Of a stretch of 5,713 nucleotides of DNA, positions 1-5,583 are shown one piece after another (the stretch's first letter is position 1; the number at the start of each line of letters is the position of its first letter). Under the pieces are notes generated by a model. That model saw only the letters and a program-made list of their open reading frames with translations. It did not search any database and was not told the origin of the DNA. Source of the DNA: Spirochaetaceae bacterium (GTDB lineage Bacteria > Spirochaetota > Spirochaetia > SZUA-6 > Bin103); assembly GCA_028820215.1 (NCBI GenBank), contig JAPPKD010000339.1, positions 1-5,713 on the forward strand, read 5' to 3'. The position numbers were made by a program, and so were the translations under genes.

Positions 1-12
1 CGTGTTTCTCCC

Positions 13-468
13 ATGTCAACGCCGGACCGATCCGGCCGGTGGTGGAGCTCACTTGCGGTCGCGTCCGACGCGGCGATCGTCGGCCTGTCGGCGGCGGCAG
101 GGCAGACCTTCATTCCCATTCCGCTGCTCGGTGCTGTTCTTGGCAGCATCGCCGGGAAGGTCGTGGCATTAGCGCTCGGCGGTGTCGTCGGCGCACCTGA
201 GCCGGAGCTGATGCGGCAGATCGAGGCCTGCGAGACGGAGACACTCGCGTCACTCCCGGACAACGACCAGCTACGCTCTGCATTGGACGAACTCGATGCC
301 TATTTCGGAAAGCTGACGTGTCTGTCGCGCATCACGTCCGACGAGGCGGCAGATGCTGACCGAAGGTTGGAGGCAAGCATCCAGATGGCACAGATCGTAG
401 CTGTGTCGGATCGTCCCATCCCTATCCTGCGTTCCACGGCCGAGACCGACGCTTTCATACACAAGTAG
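13..468 (+). CDS. Hypothetical protein with Gly/Ala-rich hydrophobic segment (start uncertain, possibly 5'-partial)
   Basis: I do not recognise this gene. The 151-residue reading has a short basic and Trp-containing N-terminus. A long hydrophobic stretch rich in Gly, Ala, Val and Leu follows at about residues 14-62 (core IPIPLLGAVLGSIAG), resembling a glycine-zipper or membrane hairpin. A charged, probably helical region (about 63-151) with many Glu, Asp and Leu ends in FIHK. There is no Shine-Dalgarno in the 12 bases before the ATG, and the frame stays open to the window edge, so this may be the C-terminal end of a longer protein. It lies upstream of, and on the same strand as, a possible 39-codon ORF and a PLD-domain gene remnant, and shares their lower GC. 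That layout suggests one transcript. A membrane-active role is only a guess from the hydrophobic segment. Confidence 0.6.
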   Translation: MSTPDRSGRWWSSLAVASDAAIVGLSAAAGQTFIPIPLLGAVLGSIAGKVVALALGGVVGAPEPELMRQIEACETETLASLPDNDQLRSALDELDAYFGKLTCLSRITSDEAADADRRLEASIQMAQIVAVSDRPIPILRSTAETDAFIHK

Positions 469-588
469 ATGAGCAAACGATGGTTCGACCATGAAGAAAA
501 GGATTGGGGCGGAGTCATGAGAGAAGCGGACTCACATGAGTTGTCTGATGGTGACGTTGCATGGTCTGTCTCATTGGGACGCTGTTGA
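469..588 (+). CDS. Possible small ORF, 39 aa, acidic, abutting the upstream stop
   Basis: The sequence reads TAGATG at the end of the preceding gene, so this ORF starts at the base after that stop codon. It encodes 39 residues beginning MSKRWFDHEEKDWGGVMREA and ends in TGA at 586-588, 11 bases before the ATG at 600 of the PLD-domain gene. It is acidic and rich in Asp, Glu and Trp, with no signal peptide or recognised motif. There is no clear Shine-Dalgarno, so it would depend on reinitiation after the upstream gene. Tight packing between two same-strand genes argues for a real coupled small gene. The short length and lack of recognisable homology mean it could be chance. Confidence 0.3.
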   Translation: MSKRWFDHEEKDWGGVMREADSHELSDGDVAWSVSLGRC

Positions 589-599
589 GCGATAGAATC

Positions 600-1025
600 A
601 TGGGTGACAAGCTGAGGAGTGCCAGCCGAACGGACGGCGCTCCAGACAACTCGAATACCGTTACCGGCCGGGAGGGCATGGACGCAATCGTAGACAACAT
701 CAACCGCCGGGTGGGGGACGTGTTGCGGGAGCGCATCGACGTCGGCTCGCATCTGTCGATCGTGTCCGCGTACTTTACTACCTACGCCTATGCCGCGCTA
801 CGCGACACGCTGCCGCATGTAAGGCGCACGCGGTTTCTCTACGGTGAACCACGAGGCGTCGGGGCGGTGGATCCGTCGGCAGAGGACGTTAGGGCTTTTC
901 GACTTACGGAGGACGGAGGTATCGATCTGGAGCGCGTGCTGGCGCAAAAACCGCTTGCGCGGTCATGTGCCGAGTGGATTGAGCAGCACGTGGACATACG
1001 CACCACTTGTCGAACCGCAGCTTGA
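600..1025 (+). pseudogene. Truncated PLD-like domain protein, N-terminal part of an SNF2-type helicase family
   Basis: From ATG 600 the product has 141 residues. The region IVDNINRRVGDVLRERI, then the strand-like LSIVSAYFTTYAYAAL, then RFLYGEP, FRLTEDGG and SCAEWIEQHVDIR, matches from memory the N-terminal phospholipase-D-like domain of large SNF2/DEAD-type helicases. These are common in restriction and defence loci. In that family the segment after VDIR leads into an LHGK-type catalytic motif and then the helicase. Here the similarity stops at the Arg codon ending at 1001, followed by seven unrelated residues and TGA. The HKD motif and all helicase motifs are missing, so the gene should be inactive. 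Alternative starts are ATG 561 (longer) and ATG 678, which has a GGGAGG placed only two bases away. No start has an ideal ribosome site. The family call is fairly good; the exact subfamily is uncertain. Confidence 0.65.
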
Positions 1026-1379
1026 GCGATGGCTTGTCGCTGCTCAACGAGCGGAAGAACCCCTTCTTGCGAACGCCTGCCTGCCGGTAGGCGCCGGCGT
1101 CCACGGTCACGGTGGCGAAAACCAAGAGACGATATCCGTTATCGGCTGCGCCAGATAGTCGGTCCCTCCCATGATGTCCGCCGGCGTGCGCGTCTGCGCG
1201 CGCAAGCGCTGCCAATCCTCGGGCGCGATGTCGACGGCGATGTCGAGCATGCGTCCGCGGGCGAAGTAGGGCGCGGTGGGATCGGCCTCCCGGTCGCTTG
1301 TCTATGCCGCCGCCGGCATGGCCGCAACCACGAGCAGCGCGACGCAGCACAGCGCTGCACACCGCCGGGTCAATAGCAT
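1003..1379 (-). pseudogene. CotH-family protein remnant (5' part; nonsense, frameshift and 3' deletion)
   Basis: Read on the minus strand from ATG 1379-1377, the first 25 codons form a secretory signal peptide: MLLTRR, a hydrophobic core, then AMPAAA. An in-frame TAG follows at 1304-1302. The same frame then continues with PYFARGRMLDIAVDI, APEDWQRLRAQTR and DYLAQPI, down to about 1119. A one-base-type frameshift near the TTTT run at 1118-1121 moves the reading to the frame giving ATVTVDAGAYRQ, GVRKKGF and SLSSDKPSLKLRFDKW, ending at 1003. The order of a starting strand with DWxxLRAQT, then ATVTVDG, GVRKKGFxGS and SxKPSLKxxFD, is the N-terminal hallmark of CotH-like (spore-coat CotH kinase family) secreted proteins as I know them. 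The kinase-like core that should follow is absent, because the sequence becomes the antisense of the PLD-domain gene. This is a decayed gene. Confidence 0.75.
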
Positions 1380-1388
1380 CCTCGGAAA

Positions 1389-1393
1389 CCTCC
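1389..1393 (-). promoter_or_regulatory. Shine-Dalgarno GGAGG of the CotH remnant
   Basis: On the minus strand AAGGAGG lies nine bases before ATG 1379. It is the strongest ribosome site in the window. It fixes the start of the CotH-type signal peptide and rules out the longer upstream open frame that reaches 1568. Its preservation shows that the control end of the gene is intact although the body is broken. Confidence 0.7.
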
Positions 1394-1439
1394 TTGTCGA
1401 TCCGCCCAAGCGAACCGCGCGGCTGCCAGCAGCAAATTT

Positions 1440-1452
1440 CACTGTAGCAGTG
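1440..1452. repeat. Short perfect inverted repeat CACTG-TAG-CAGTG
   Basis: A perfect five-base inverted repeat with a three-base centre sits in the 290-bp spacer between the divergent CotH remnant and the binding-protein gene. It is about 61 bases upstream of the CotH ATG. The position would suit an operator, but a repeat this short can occur by chance and I recognise no regulator for it. The rest of the spacer (1380-1669) is very GC-rich and shows me no convincing promoter hexamers for either gene. Confidence 0.25.
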
Positions 1453-1669
1453 GCGCGCGCCGCCGGCCAGCTTCGTGTGCCACGTCGCCACGCGGGCGCG
1501 GCGCCCGTCACGCACGGGGTCGCCGGGTGCGCGATCGGAGACCGCGCGTGCCATGCGCGCCGTGCCATCCGCGTGGAGCACTTCGCGGTGCCGTCGCGGA
1601 TTCGATCATTGCGCCCGGCGGAACTGGTGCGGCTTGATCTGCGGGGCGCGGGTCACCGATGATAGGCGC

Positions 1670-2776
1670 ATGAGAAGAACCCGACCGCGCGTCCGGCGCA
1701 GCCTTGCCACGGCGGCGCTGCTGCTGGCCGCGCTTGTGGTGATCCCGCCGCTGGCCGCGGAGCAGGCGCTGACCGTGGTTTCCTTTGGCGGGTCGTACGC
1801 GCGGGCCTGCCAGCAGGCCTACCACGAGCCGTTCACCGCCGAGACCGGGATCGAGGTGCGGCTGGAGGACTACAACGGCGGTCTTGCCCAGATCCGAGCC
1901 CAGGTGGAGACCGGCAACGTGCACTGGGACGTGGTCGACCTGAACGTGGCGGACGCCGTGCTCGGCTGCGACGAGGGCCTGCTGGAGTTCATCGAGCCTG
2001 GCGACCTGCCGCCCGGTGCGGACGGGAGTTCCGTGGAGGACGACTTCGTGCCCGGCACGCTCACCGACTGCGGGATGGGCACGATCTTCTTCTCCTCCGT
2101 CTACGCCTTCCACTCGCAGCACTTCACGGGCGACAAGCCGGCCACCATCGAGGACTTCTTCGACCTGGAGCGGTTCCCAGGGCGGCGCGGCATGCGGCGA
2201 GTGCCGAGTGACAACCTGGAGATCGCGCTGCTCGCCGACGGTGTGCCGATCGACGAGGTGTACGCCACGCTTGAGACGCCGGAGGGCGTTGCTCGCGCGT
2301 TCCGCAAGCTCGACACCATCAAGGACCACATCGTGTGGTGGGAAGCGGGCGCGCAGCCGCCGCAGATGCTCGCCGACGGTGAGGTGGTGATGAGCACCGC
2401 CTACAACGGGCGTATCTTCAACGCCCAGGTGCGCGAGAATCAGCCGTTCGAGATCGTGTGGGACGGCCAGATCCTGGACAACAGCCAGCTCGTGATCGTG
2501 GCCGGCGCCCCCAACCTGGAGGCGGCGCGCGAGTTCATCGCCTTCGCCGGCCGGCCCGAGTCGATGGCGGCGGTGAGCAAGTACATCTCCTACGGGCCGG
2601 TGCGCCGCTCCGGCACGCCGCTGGTCGGCACCCACGTCGAGACCGGCGTGGAGATGGCGCCGCACATGCCGACCACGCCGGTCAACCTGACCCGCGCCCT
2701 GCACCACGACTGGCGCTGGTGGAGCGACCGCGGCGACGAGATGACCGAGCGCTTCGCCGCCTGGCTGGCCCGCTGA
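1670..2776 (+). CDS. ABC transporter periplasmic substrate-binding protein, spermidine/putrescine (PotD) type
   Basis: From ATG 1670 the product has 368 residues, the normal length for the PotD-like binding-protein family. Residues 1-30 are a classic signal peptide: an Arg-rich n-region (MRRTRPRVRR), a Leu/Ala core at about 12-25, and a likely signal peptidase I site after PLAA (residue 30). There is no lipobox Cys, so it should be a free periplasmic protein. The mature chain opens with LTVVSFGGSYARA, typical of this family, then shows WDVVDLNVADAVLGCDEG and TDCGMGTIFFSSVYAF. C100 and C134 could form the disulfide seen in relatives. NGRIFNAQ and the C-terminal EFIAFAGRPESMAAVSKYISYGPVRR segment also fit. 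The open frame extends upstream to 1475, but that part looks like noise, and the signal peptide fixes the start at 1670 despite a weak ribosome site. The ligand is inferred as a polyamine or similar small amine. No permease or ATPase lies next to it here. Confidence 0.88.
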   Translation: MRRTRPRVRRSLATAALLLAALVVIPPLAAEQALTVVSFGGSYARACQQAYHEPFTAETGIEVRLEDYNGGLAQIRAQVETGNVHWDVVDLNVADAVLGCDEGLLEFIEPGDLPPGADGSSVEDDFVPGTLTDCGMGTIFFSSVYAFHSQHFTGDKPATIEDFFDLERFPGRRGMRRVPSDNLEIALLADGVPIDEVYATLETPEGVARAFRKLDTIKDHIVWWEAGAQPPQMLADGEVVMSTAYNGRIFNAQVRENQPFEIVWDGQILDNSQLVIVAGAPNLEAAREFIAFAGRPESMAAVSKYISYGPVRRSGTPLVGTHVETGVEMAPHMPTTPVNLTRALHHDWRWWSDRGDEMTERFAAWLAR

Positions 2777-2805
2777 ATCTCACGCGCGCGCCTGGGGCGG
2801 ACGAT

Positions 2806-2818
2806 GCGGCGTTGCCGC
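2806..2818. terminator. Small GC hairpin between convergent genes (possible bidirectional terminator)
   Basis: GCGGC-GTT-GCCGC forms a perfect five-base-pair stem with a three-base loop in the 49-bp gap where the binding-protein gene and the PhyH gene end tail to tail. The position is right for a shared terminator. There is no T-run on either side, so it is not a standard intrinsic terminator. Confidence 0.25.
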
Positions 2819-2825
2819 GCGGGGC

Positions 2826-3647
2826 TCAGGCGGCGGGGTAGGGGCGGAACAGGTCGAGTTGGACCGGCGCCAGGCGGGCGCGGGTGGCGGCGGTGAGGTA
2901 GGGCGGCTCGTCCATGGTGGCGATGTTCTGCGACATCATGAAGTGCGGGCCGTAGCCCACGTGCAGGGTCTTGCGCACCTGCGCGGAGCGGTTGGTGAGG
3001 CCGCCGTGGCGCAGCGCCTCGGTGAAGAAGATGGCATCGCCCGCCTTCACCTCGAGGCCGACCACGCCCGGCTCGCGGTCGGGGTCGTTGTCGTAGGGGC
3101 AATCGAAGTTGCTCTTGTGGGTGCCGGGGACGACGCAGAACGCGCCCTGCTCGTTGCTCACGTCGTGCAGGAAGTAGACCGTGCGCACCATCATGCAGTC
3201 GATGCCGTGCCGGTTTACCTGGTAGCGGTACTTGCCGTGGCCGGCGCGCGTGCCGCCGTGGTTGCTGCTCTGGTTGCCGCGGTAGCGGATGCGGATCTCG
3301 GAGTTGTTAATGGTGGGCCGTCCCTGGATCACGGCTTTGACGTAGTCCATGGTGGGCGCATGGCCGATCAGCAGGTCGAATGCCGGATCGGCGTTCCAGA
3401 AGTCCTCGATGATGACGGTCTGTCCCGCTTCGCGCGCGCCCTGCACGTGATACCCGAGGTCGGAGTCGCGATGGTATTCCCGGCCCCACGGGCTGCGCTT
3501 GCGCGGCGGTGCGTCGAGCCGGGCCACGGCGTGCTCTTCGAGCGCGTCGACCGCGGCCGCCAGGCTGGTCACCTGTGTCCCGGTGAGCATGTTCTCGATC
3601 ACCACGTATCCCTGGCGGTCGAACTCGTACCGTTCCATCTTGTTCAT
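2826..3647 (-). CDS. Phytanoyl-CoA dioxygenase (PhyH) family Fe(II)/2-oxoglutarate oxygenase
   Basis: The 273-residue product starts MNKMERYEFDRQGYVVIENML, the usual N-terminal motif of PhyH-family oxygenases. These hydroxylate varied small substrates using Fe(II), 2-oxoglutarate and O2 in the cytoplasm. Core family features are SEIRIRYRG (about 116-124), NHGGT with H130 as the likely first iron ligand, MVRTVYFLHDVSNEQGAFCVVPGTHKSNF (about 153-181), AGDAIFFTEALRHGG with H214 as the second His ligand, and VRKTLHVGY where R225 probably binds 2-oxoglutarate. Length is normal. The start at 3647 has GGAG seven bases upstream, and its ATG overlaps the TGA of the MEMO-family gene (ATGA), so the two are translationally coupled. 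The frame is open upstream to 3986, but that part lies inside the MEMO gene. The substrate cannot be told from sequence; true phytanoyl-CoA is unlikely in bacteria. Confidence 0.88.
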   Translation of the reverse strand: MNKMERYEFDRQGYVVIENMLTGTQVTSLAAAVDALEEHAVARLDAPPRKRSPWGREYHRDSDLGYHVQGAREAGQTVIIEDFWNADPAFDLLIGHAPTMDYVKAVIQGRPTINNSEIRIRYRGNQSSNHGGTRAGHGKYRYQVNRHGIDCMMVRTVYFLHDVSNEQGAFCVVPGTHKSNFDCPYDNDPDREPGVVGLEVKAGDAIFFTEALRHGGLTNRSAQVRKTLHVGYGPHFMMSQNIATMDEPPYLTAATRARLAPVQLDLFRPYPAA

Positions 3648-5113
3648 TCCGGTGCTCCGGGAGTGTGGTAGAAGGCCATGCTGGCGTAGCTCACCAGCGA
3701 GCCGGTGTCGGGCTGCCGGTTCTGGCCGTAGCTGAGCAGCGAGCCGCGGCACGCGCAGCCGGCGAGCAGCGGGTACAGGGAAAACAGGCCGGAGACGGCA
3801 TCCACGTTGCGGCGGTTGCCGTCGGCGTGCAGGGTGCGGGTGAGGCCGGGCGCATCGAACCGCTCGGCGAAGCTCAGCAGGTGGCGGTCCTTCTGCTCGC
3901 AGGCGGCCGCGCCGGCGTCGTCGATGCGCTCCGGATCGCCGAACTTGGGGCCGATGTGGGCCAGGTCGACGCTCAGCAGGTAGCACGCGCGCTTGCCGCT
4001 CGCGGTCACCGCCTCGCGCAACGCCGCCAGTTCGCGCTTCACCTCCGCCGCCTGCAGCGGATCGCTTCCGGCCTGCAGGTATTGGTCAACCCCGCCGAGC
4101 AGAACCGGCACGACCGAATACGACGGCAGGTGCGCCCGCTCCTGGATGTACTGCAGAAACAGGAGCGGAAACTCCACCGAGTGCTCCGTGCGGTGCACCC
4201 ACTGCTGGTCCGTGACGTCGCGGCCGGCGCGACGCGACCACTCGCCGATCAGGCGGCGGTCGGTGGGCGCCTCGCCGAATGGCGTGGCGTAATTCTTGTC
4301 GCTGGCGACCGCGAAGGTGGCGCCGGGCCGGGTGCCGCCGTGGTGAGCCACGCCGAGGATGACGTACAGCTCGATAGGGCGGGGCGCGCGGGCCGCGGCG
4401 GCCAGGGCCGTGAACGCCGGCGGATAGGTCTCGCCGCCGGCGCGCAGGTCGATGTGCGGGCACATGACGGCGGCCAGCTCGCCGGGCGGTTGCACGCGGG
4501 AGGCGGGCGAAGCGCGCGTCGCTCGGTTGTTCACGGTGAACCTCCCGTCGCCGCCGGTGCCGCTCTCCCGCCTGGCGAGCTCGGCGCCCGCCGGGCCGTT
4601 ACCGGTTGCCGCTGAGACGCCGGCTCGGTCCGCTGCTCGGGCGGCAGCGGACGCCCCGGCTTCGGTCCCGGCCGCCGCCGCGGCGAAGAAGCGGTCGAGC
4701 ATCGCCGCGAGCTCGCGCTCGTCGTCCGGGTAGGCGCTGCCGGCATGCCAGGGTTGCCGCACGGGAGCGCGGGCGAACTCGTCGCACACCCGGCCGATGC
4801 GCGCGGCTGCTACCTCGTCGTCCAGGTAGCAGCGTTCACTCAGCGTGTCGAGCAGATCGCGTACCTGTCCGGCACGGATCCGGGTGCGCGGGAACTCTCG
4901 CCGCAGTGCGACGAGTACCTGGTCGAAAGAGTGCCGGCCATCGAGCCGCGACAGGATGAACAGTCCCGCTCCACCGAGCACCAGCGGCTCGGTTGCGAAC
5001 TCCAGGGGGTCGCGCACGTAGAACGAGCGCACCCCGTTCTGGTCGACCGGGATCACGTCGACGCGGCGCACGCTCGGCAGGGCGGAGTCGGTAGGCTTGA
5101 TGGTGTAACGCAT
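3644..5113 (-). CDS. amrB: MEMO-family protein (AmmeMemoRadiSam system protein B type) with N-terminal PqqD-like domain
   Basis: From ATG 5113 the product has 489 residues. Residues about 1-110 look like a PqqD-like winged-helix domain: SFYVRDPLEF, LFILSRLDGRHSFDQVL, and LLDTLSERCYLDDE. The MEMO domain starts at PWHAGSAYPDDERELAAMLD (about 121-140). It continues after a long insertion with VMCPHIDLRAGGETY (H220), YVILGVAHHGG (H257/H258), HRTEHSVEFPLLFLQ (about 307-321), YLLSVDLAHIGPKFGD (D383, H386) and the closing GSLVSYASMAFY. MEMO proteins share the fold of class III extradiol dioxygenases and bind a metal; the bacterial protein's reaction is unknown. The insertion (about 146-210) is Ala/Gly/Arg-rich and probably disordered. 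The Cys that helps bind metal in human MEMO1 seems absent. Start 5221 is possible, but the family-like MRYTIKPTDSALPSVRRVDV favours 5113, though no good Shine-Dalgarno is seen. It is the first gene of an operon with PhyH. Confidence 0.85.
   Translation of the reverse strand: MRYTIKPTDSALPSVRRVDVIPVDQNGVRSFYVRDPLEFATEPLVLGGAGLFILSRLDGRHSFDQVLVALRREFPRTRIRAGQVRDLLDTLSERCYLDDEVAAARIGRVCDEFARAPVRQPWHAGSAYPDDERELAAMLDRFFAAAAAGTEAGASAAARAADRAGVSAATGNGPAGAELARRESGTGGDGRFTVNNRATRASPASRVQPPGELAAVMCPHIDLRAGGETYPPAFTALAAAARAPRPIELYVILGVAHHGGTRPGATFAVASDKNYATPFGEAPTDRRLIGEWSRRAGRDVTDQQWVHRTEHSVEFPLLFLQYIQERAHLPSYSVVPVLLGGVDQYLQAGSDPLQAAEVKRELAALREAVTASGKRACYLLSVDLAHIGPKFGDPERIDDAGAAACEQKDRHLLSFAERFDAPGLTRTLHADGNRRNVDAVSGLFSLYPLLAGCACRGSLLSYGQNRQPDTGSLVSYASMAFYHTPGAPE
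3655..3658 (-). promoter_or_regulatory. Shine-Dalgarno GGAG inside the MEMO gene, serving PhyH
   Basis: On the minus strand GGAG lies seven bases before ATG 3647, within the last codons of the upstream gene. Together with the ATGA stop-start overlap it decides the PhyH start and supports coupled translation. Confidence 0.55.
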
Positions 5114-5263
5114 GACGGTTGCGACTCGGGCAGTGCTAAGGTCCACACGCCATAGGTTGGCATGATGTGGCCAAACCGGATCGGCTCGCAAGCGTATGCG
5201 TCGGTCGGGTGCGAACGCCAAGCGGTAGCCTTGGACCGGAAGTGGATGTCATGATTCTGTACG

Positions 5264-5276
5264 GTCACTCCGTGAC
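5264..5276. repeat. Inverted repeat GTCAC-TCC-GTGAC in a nested palindromic patch
   Basis: A perfect five-base inverted repeat with a three-base centre lies about 150 bases upstream of the MEMO gene start. An outer pair, ATGTCA (5246-5251) and TGACAT (5273-5278), is also complementary and would compete with it. Possible roles are an operator or an RNA hairpin in a leader. The repeat is short and I know of no matching regulator. Confidence 0.3.
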
Positions 5277-5544
5277 ATGGAAGACGATGAAACGATGCCC
5301 GAGCATCGCCCACCAGCCGGCTCTTTCGGATCAGGCTGCCTGCCGTCCCGACAGATCGCGAACAGAGAGAAAATCGGAAAAAGGTTTGCGCGCACCCTTG
5401 ACGCGATTTTCGGGGTGCGTGACGGCTCGCTACGGCCCGCGGCGGCCCCTTCGACTCTCCAGAAACGAGTCGGCCTGCGCGGACCCGCCAGCGCCCCGCT
5501 GAGTGGCCTCTCGGGCGCCGTTTCACCGCCATCGAGGACTCGGT

Positions 5545-5559
5545 AAAATCTGCTATTTT
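5545..5559. repeat. A/T inverted repeat AAAAT-CTGCT-ATTTT upstream of the -10
   Basis: AAAAT and ATTTT are perfect complements around a five-base centre. The element covers the place where a -35 would lie for the -10 at 5571. It could be a repressor site or an A/T-rich promoter element. In this GC-rich setting an A/T palindrome stands out, but it is short. Confidence 0.3.
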
Positions 5560-5567
5560 CAATCCCA

Positions 5568-5576
5568 TGGTATACT
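5568..5576 (+). promoter_or_regulatory. Extended -10 promoter TGGTATACT for the gene at 5584
   Basis: TG-G-TATACT fits the extended -10 form (TGn followed by TATAnT) closely. No TTGACA-like -35 lies 17 bases upstream, which extended -10 promoters tolerate. Transcription would be expected to begin about seven bases after the hexamer, at 5583 or 5584, which is the A of the ATG. That predicts an mRNA with essentially no leader. Confidence 0.55.
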
Positions 5577-5583
5577 TATAGAC

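Larger units (their letters stand above)
5114..5583. other. 470-bp divergent intergenic region
   Basis: This stretch separates the MEMO gene (leftward) from the gene starting at 5584 (rightward), so it must hold both promoters. I find no credible gene in it: the open frames have no ribosome sites or family-like sequence. It is less GC-rich than its neighbours at about 5250-5290, 5365-5395 and 5540-5583. Visible structure is the inverted repeat at 5264-5276, an A/T inverted repeat at 5545-5559 and the -10 element at 5568-5576. I see no convincing promoter hexamers for the MEMO gene. Confidence 0.6.

Noticed and set aside
593..598. TAGAAT as a -10 for the PLD-domain gene
   Set aside because: It sits two bases before ATG 600, so transcription would start inside the gene, and no -35 fits.
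1475..1669. N-terminal extension of the binding-protein frame
   Set aside because: Residues are Arg-rich noise and would place the signal peptide internally; ATG 1670 gives a proper signal peptide at the start.
1508..2707. Long minus-strand open frame of 399 codons
   Set aside because: It lies antisense to the substrate-binding protein, is full of Arg, His and Gly, and shows no family motif; a by-product of high GC.
2859..3671. Plus-strand open frame of 270 codons
   Set aside because: Antisense to the PhyH gene, whose catalytic motifs are clear; composition is that of mirrored codons.
3648..3986. N-terminal extension of the PhyH frame
   Set aside because: It overlaps the MEMO coding region out of frame, and the ATG at 3647 has both a Shine-Dalgarno and a PhyH-like N-terminus.
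3665..4615. Long plus-strand open frame of 316 codons
   Set aside because: Antisense to the MEMO gene, repetitive Ala/Gly/Arg/Val composition and no motif; the minus-strand protein is clearly the real one.
5491..5518. GCGCCC / GGGCGC hairpin in the right spacer
   Set aside because: Six-base stem with a 16-base loop and no T-run, and no gene ends here; expected by chance at this GC.
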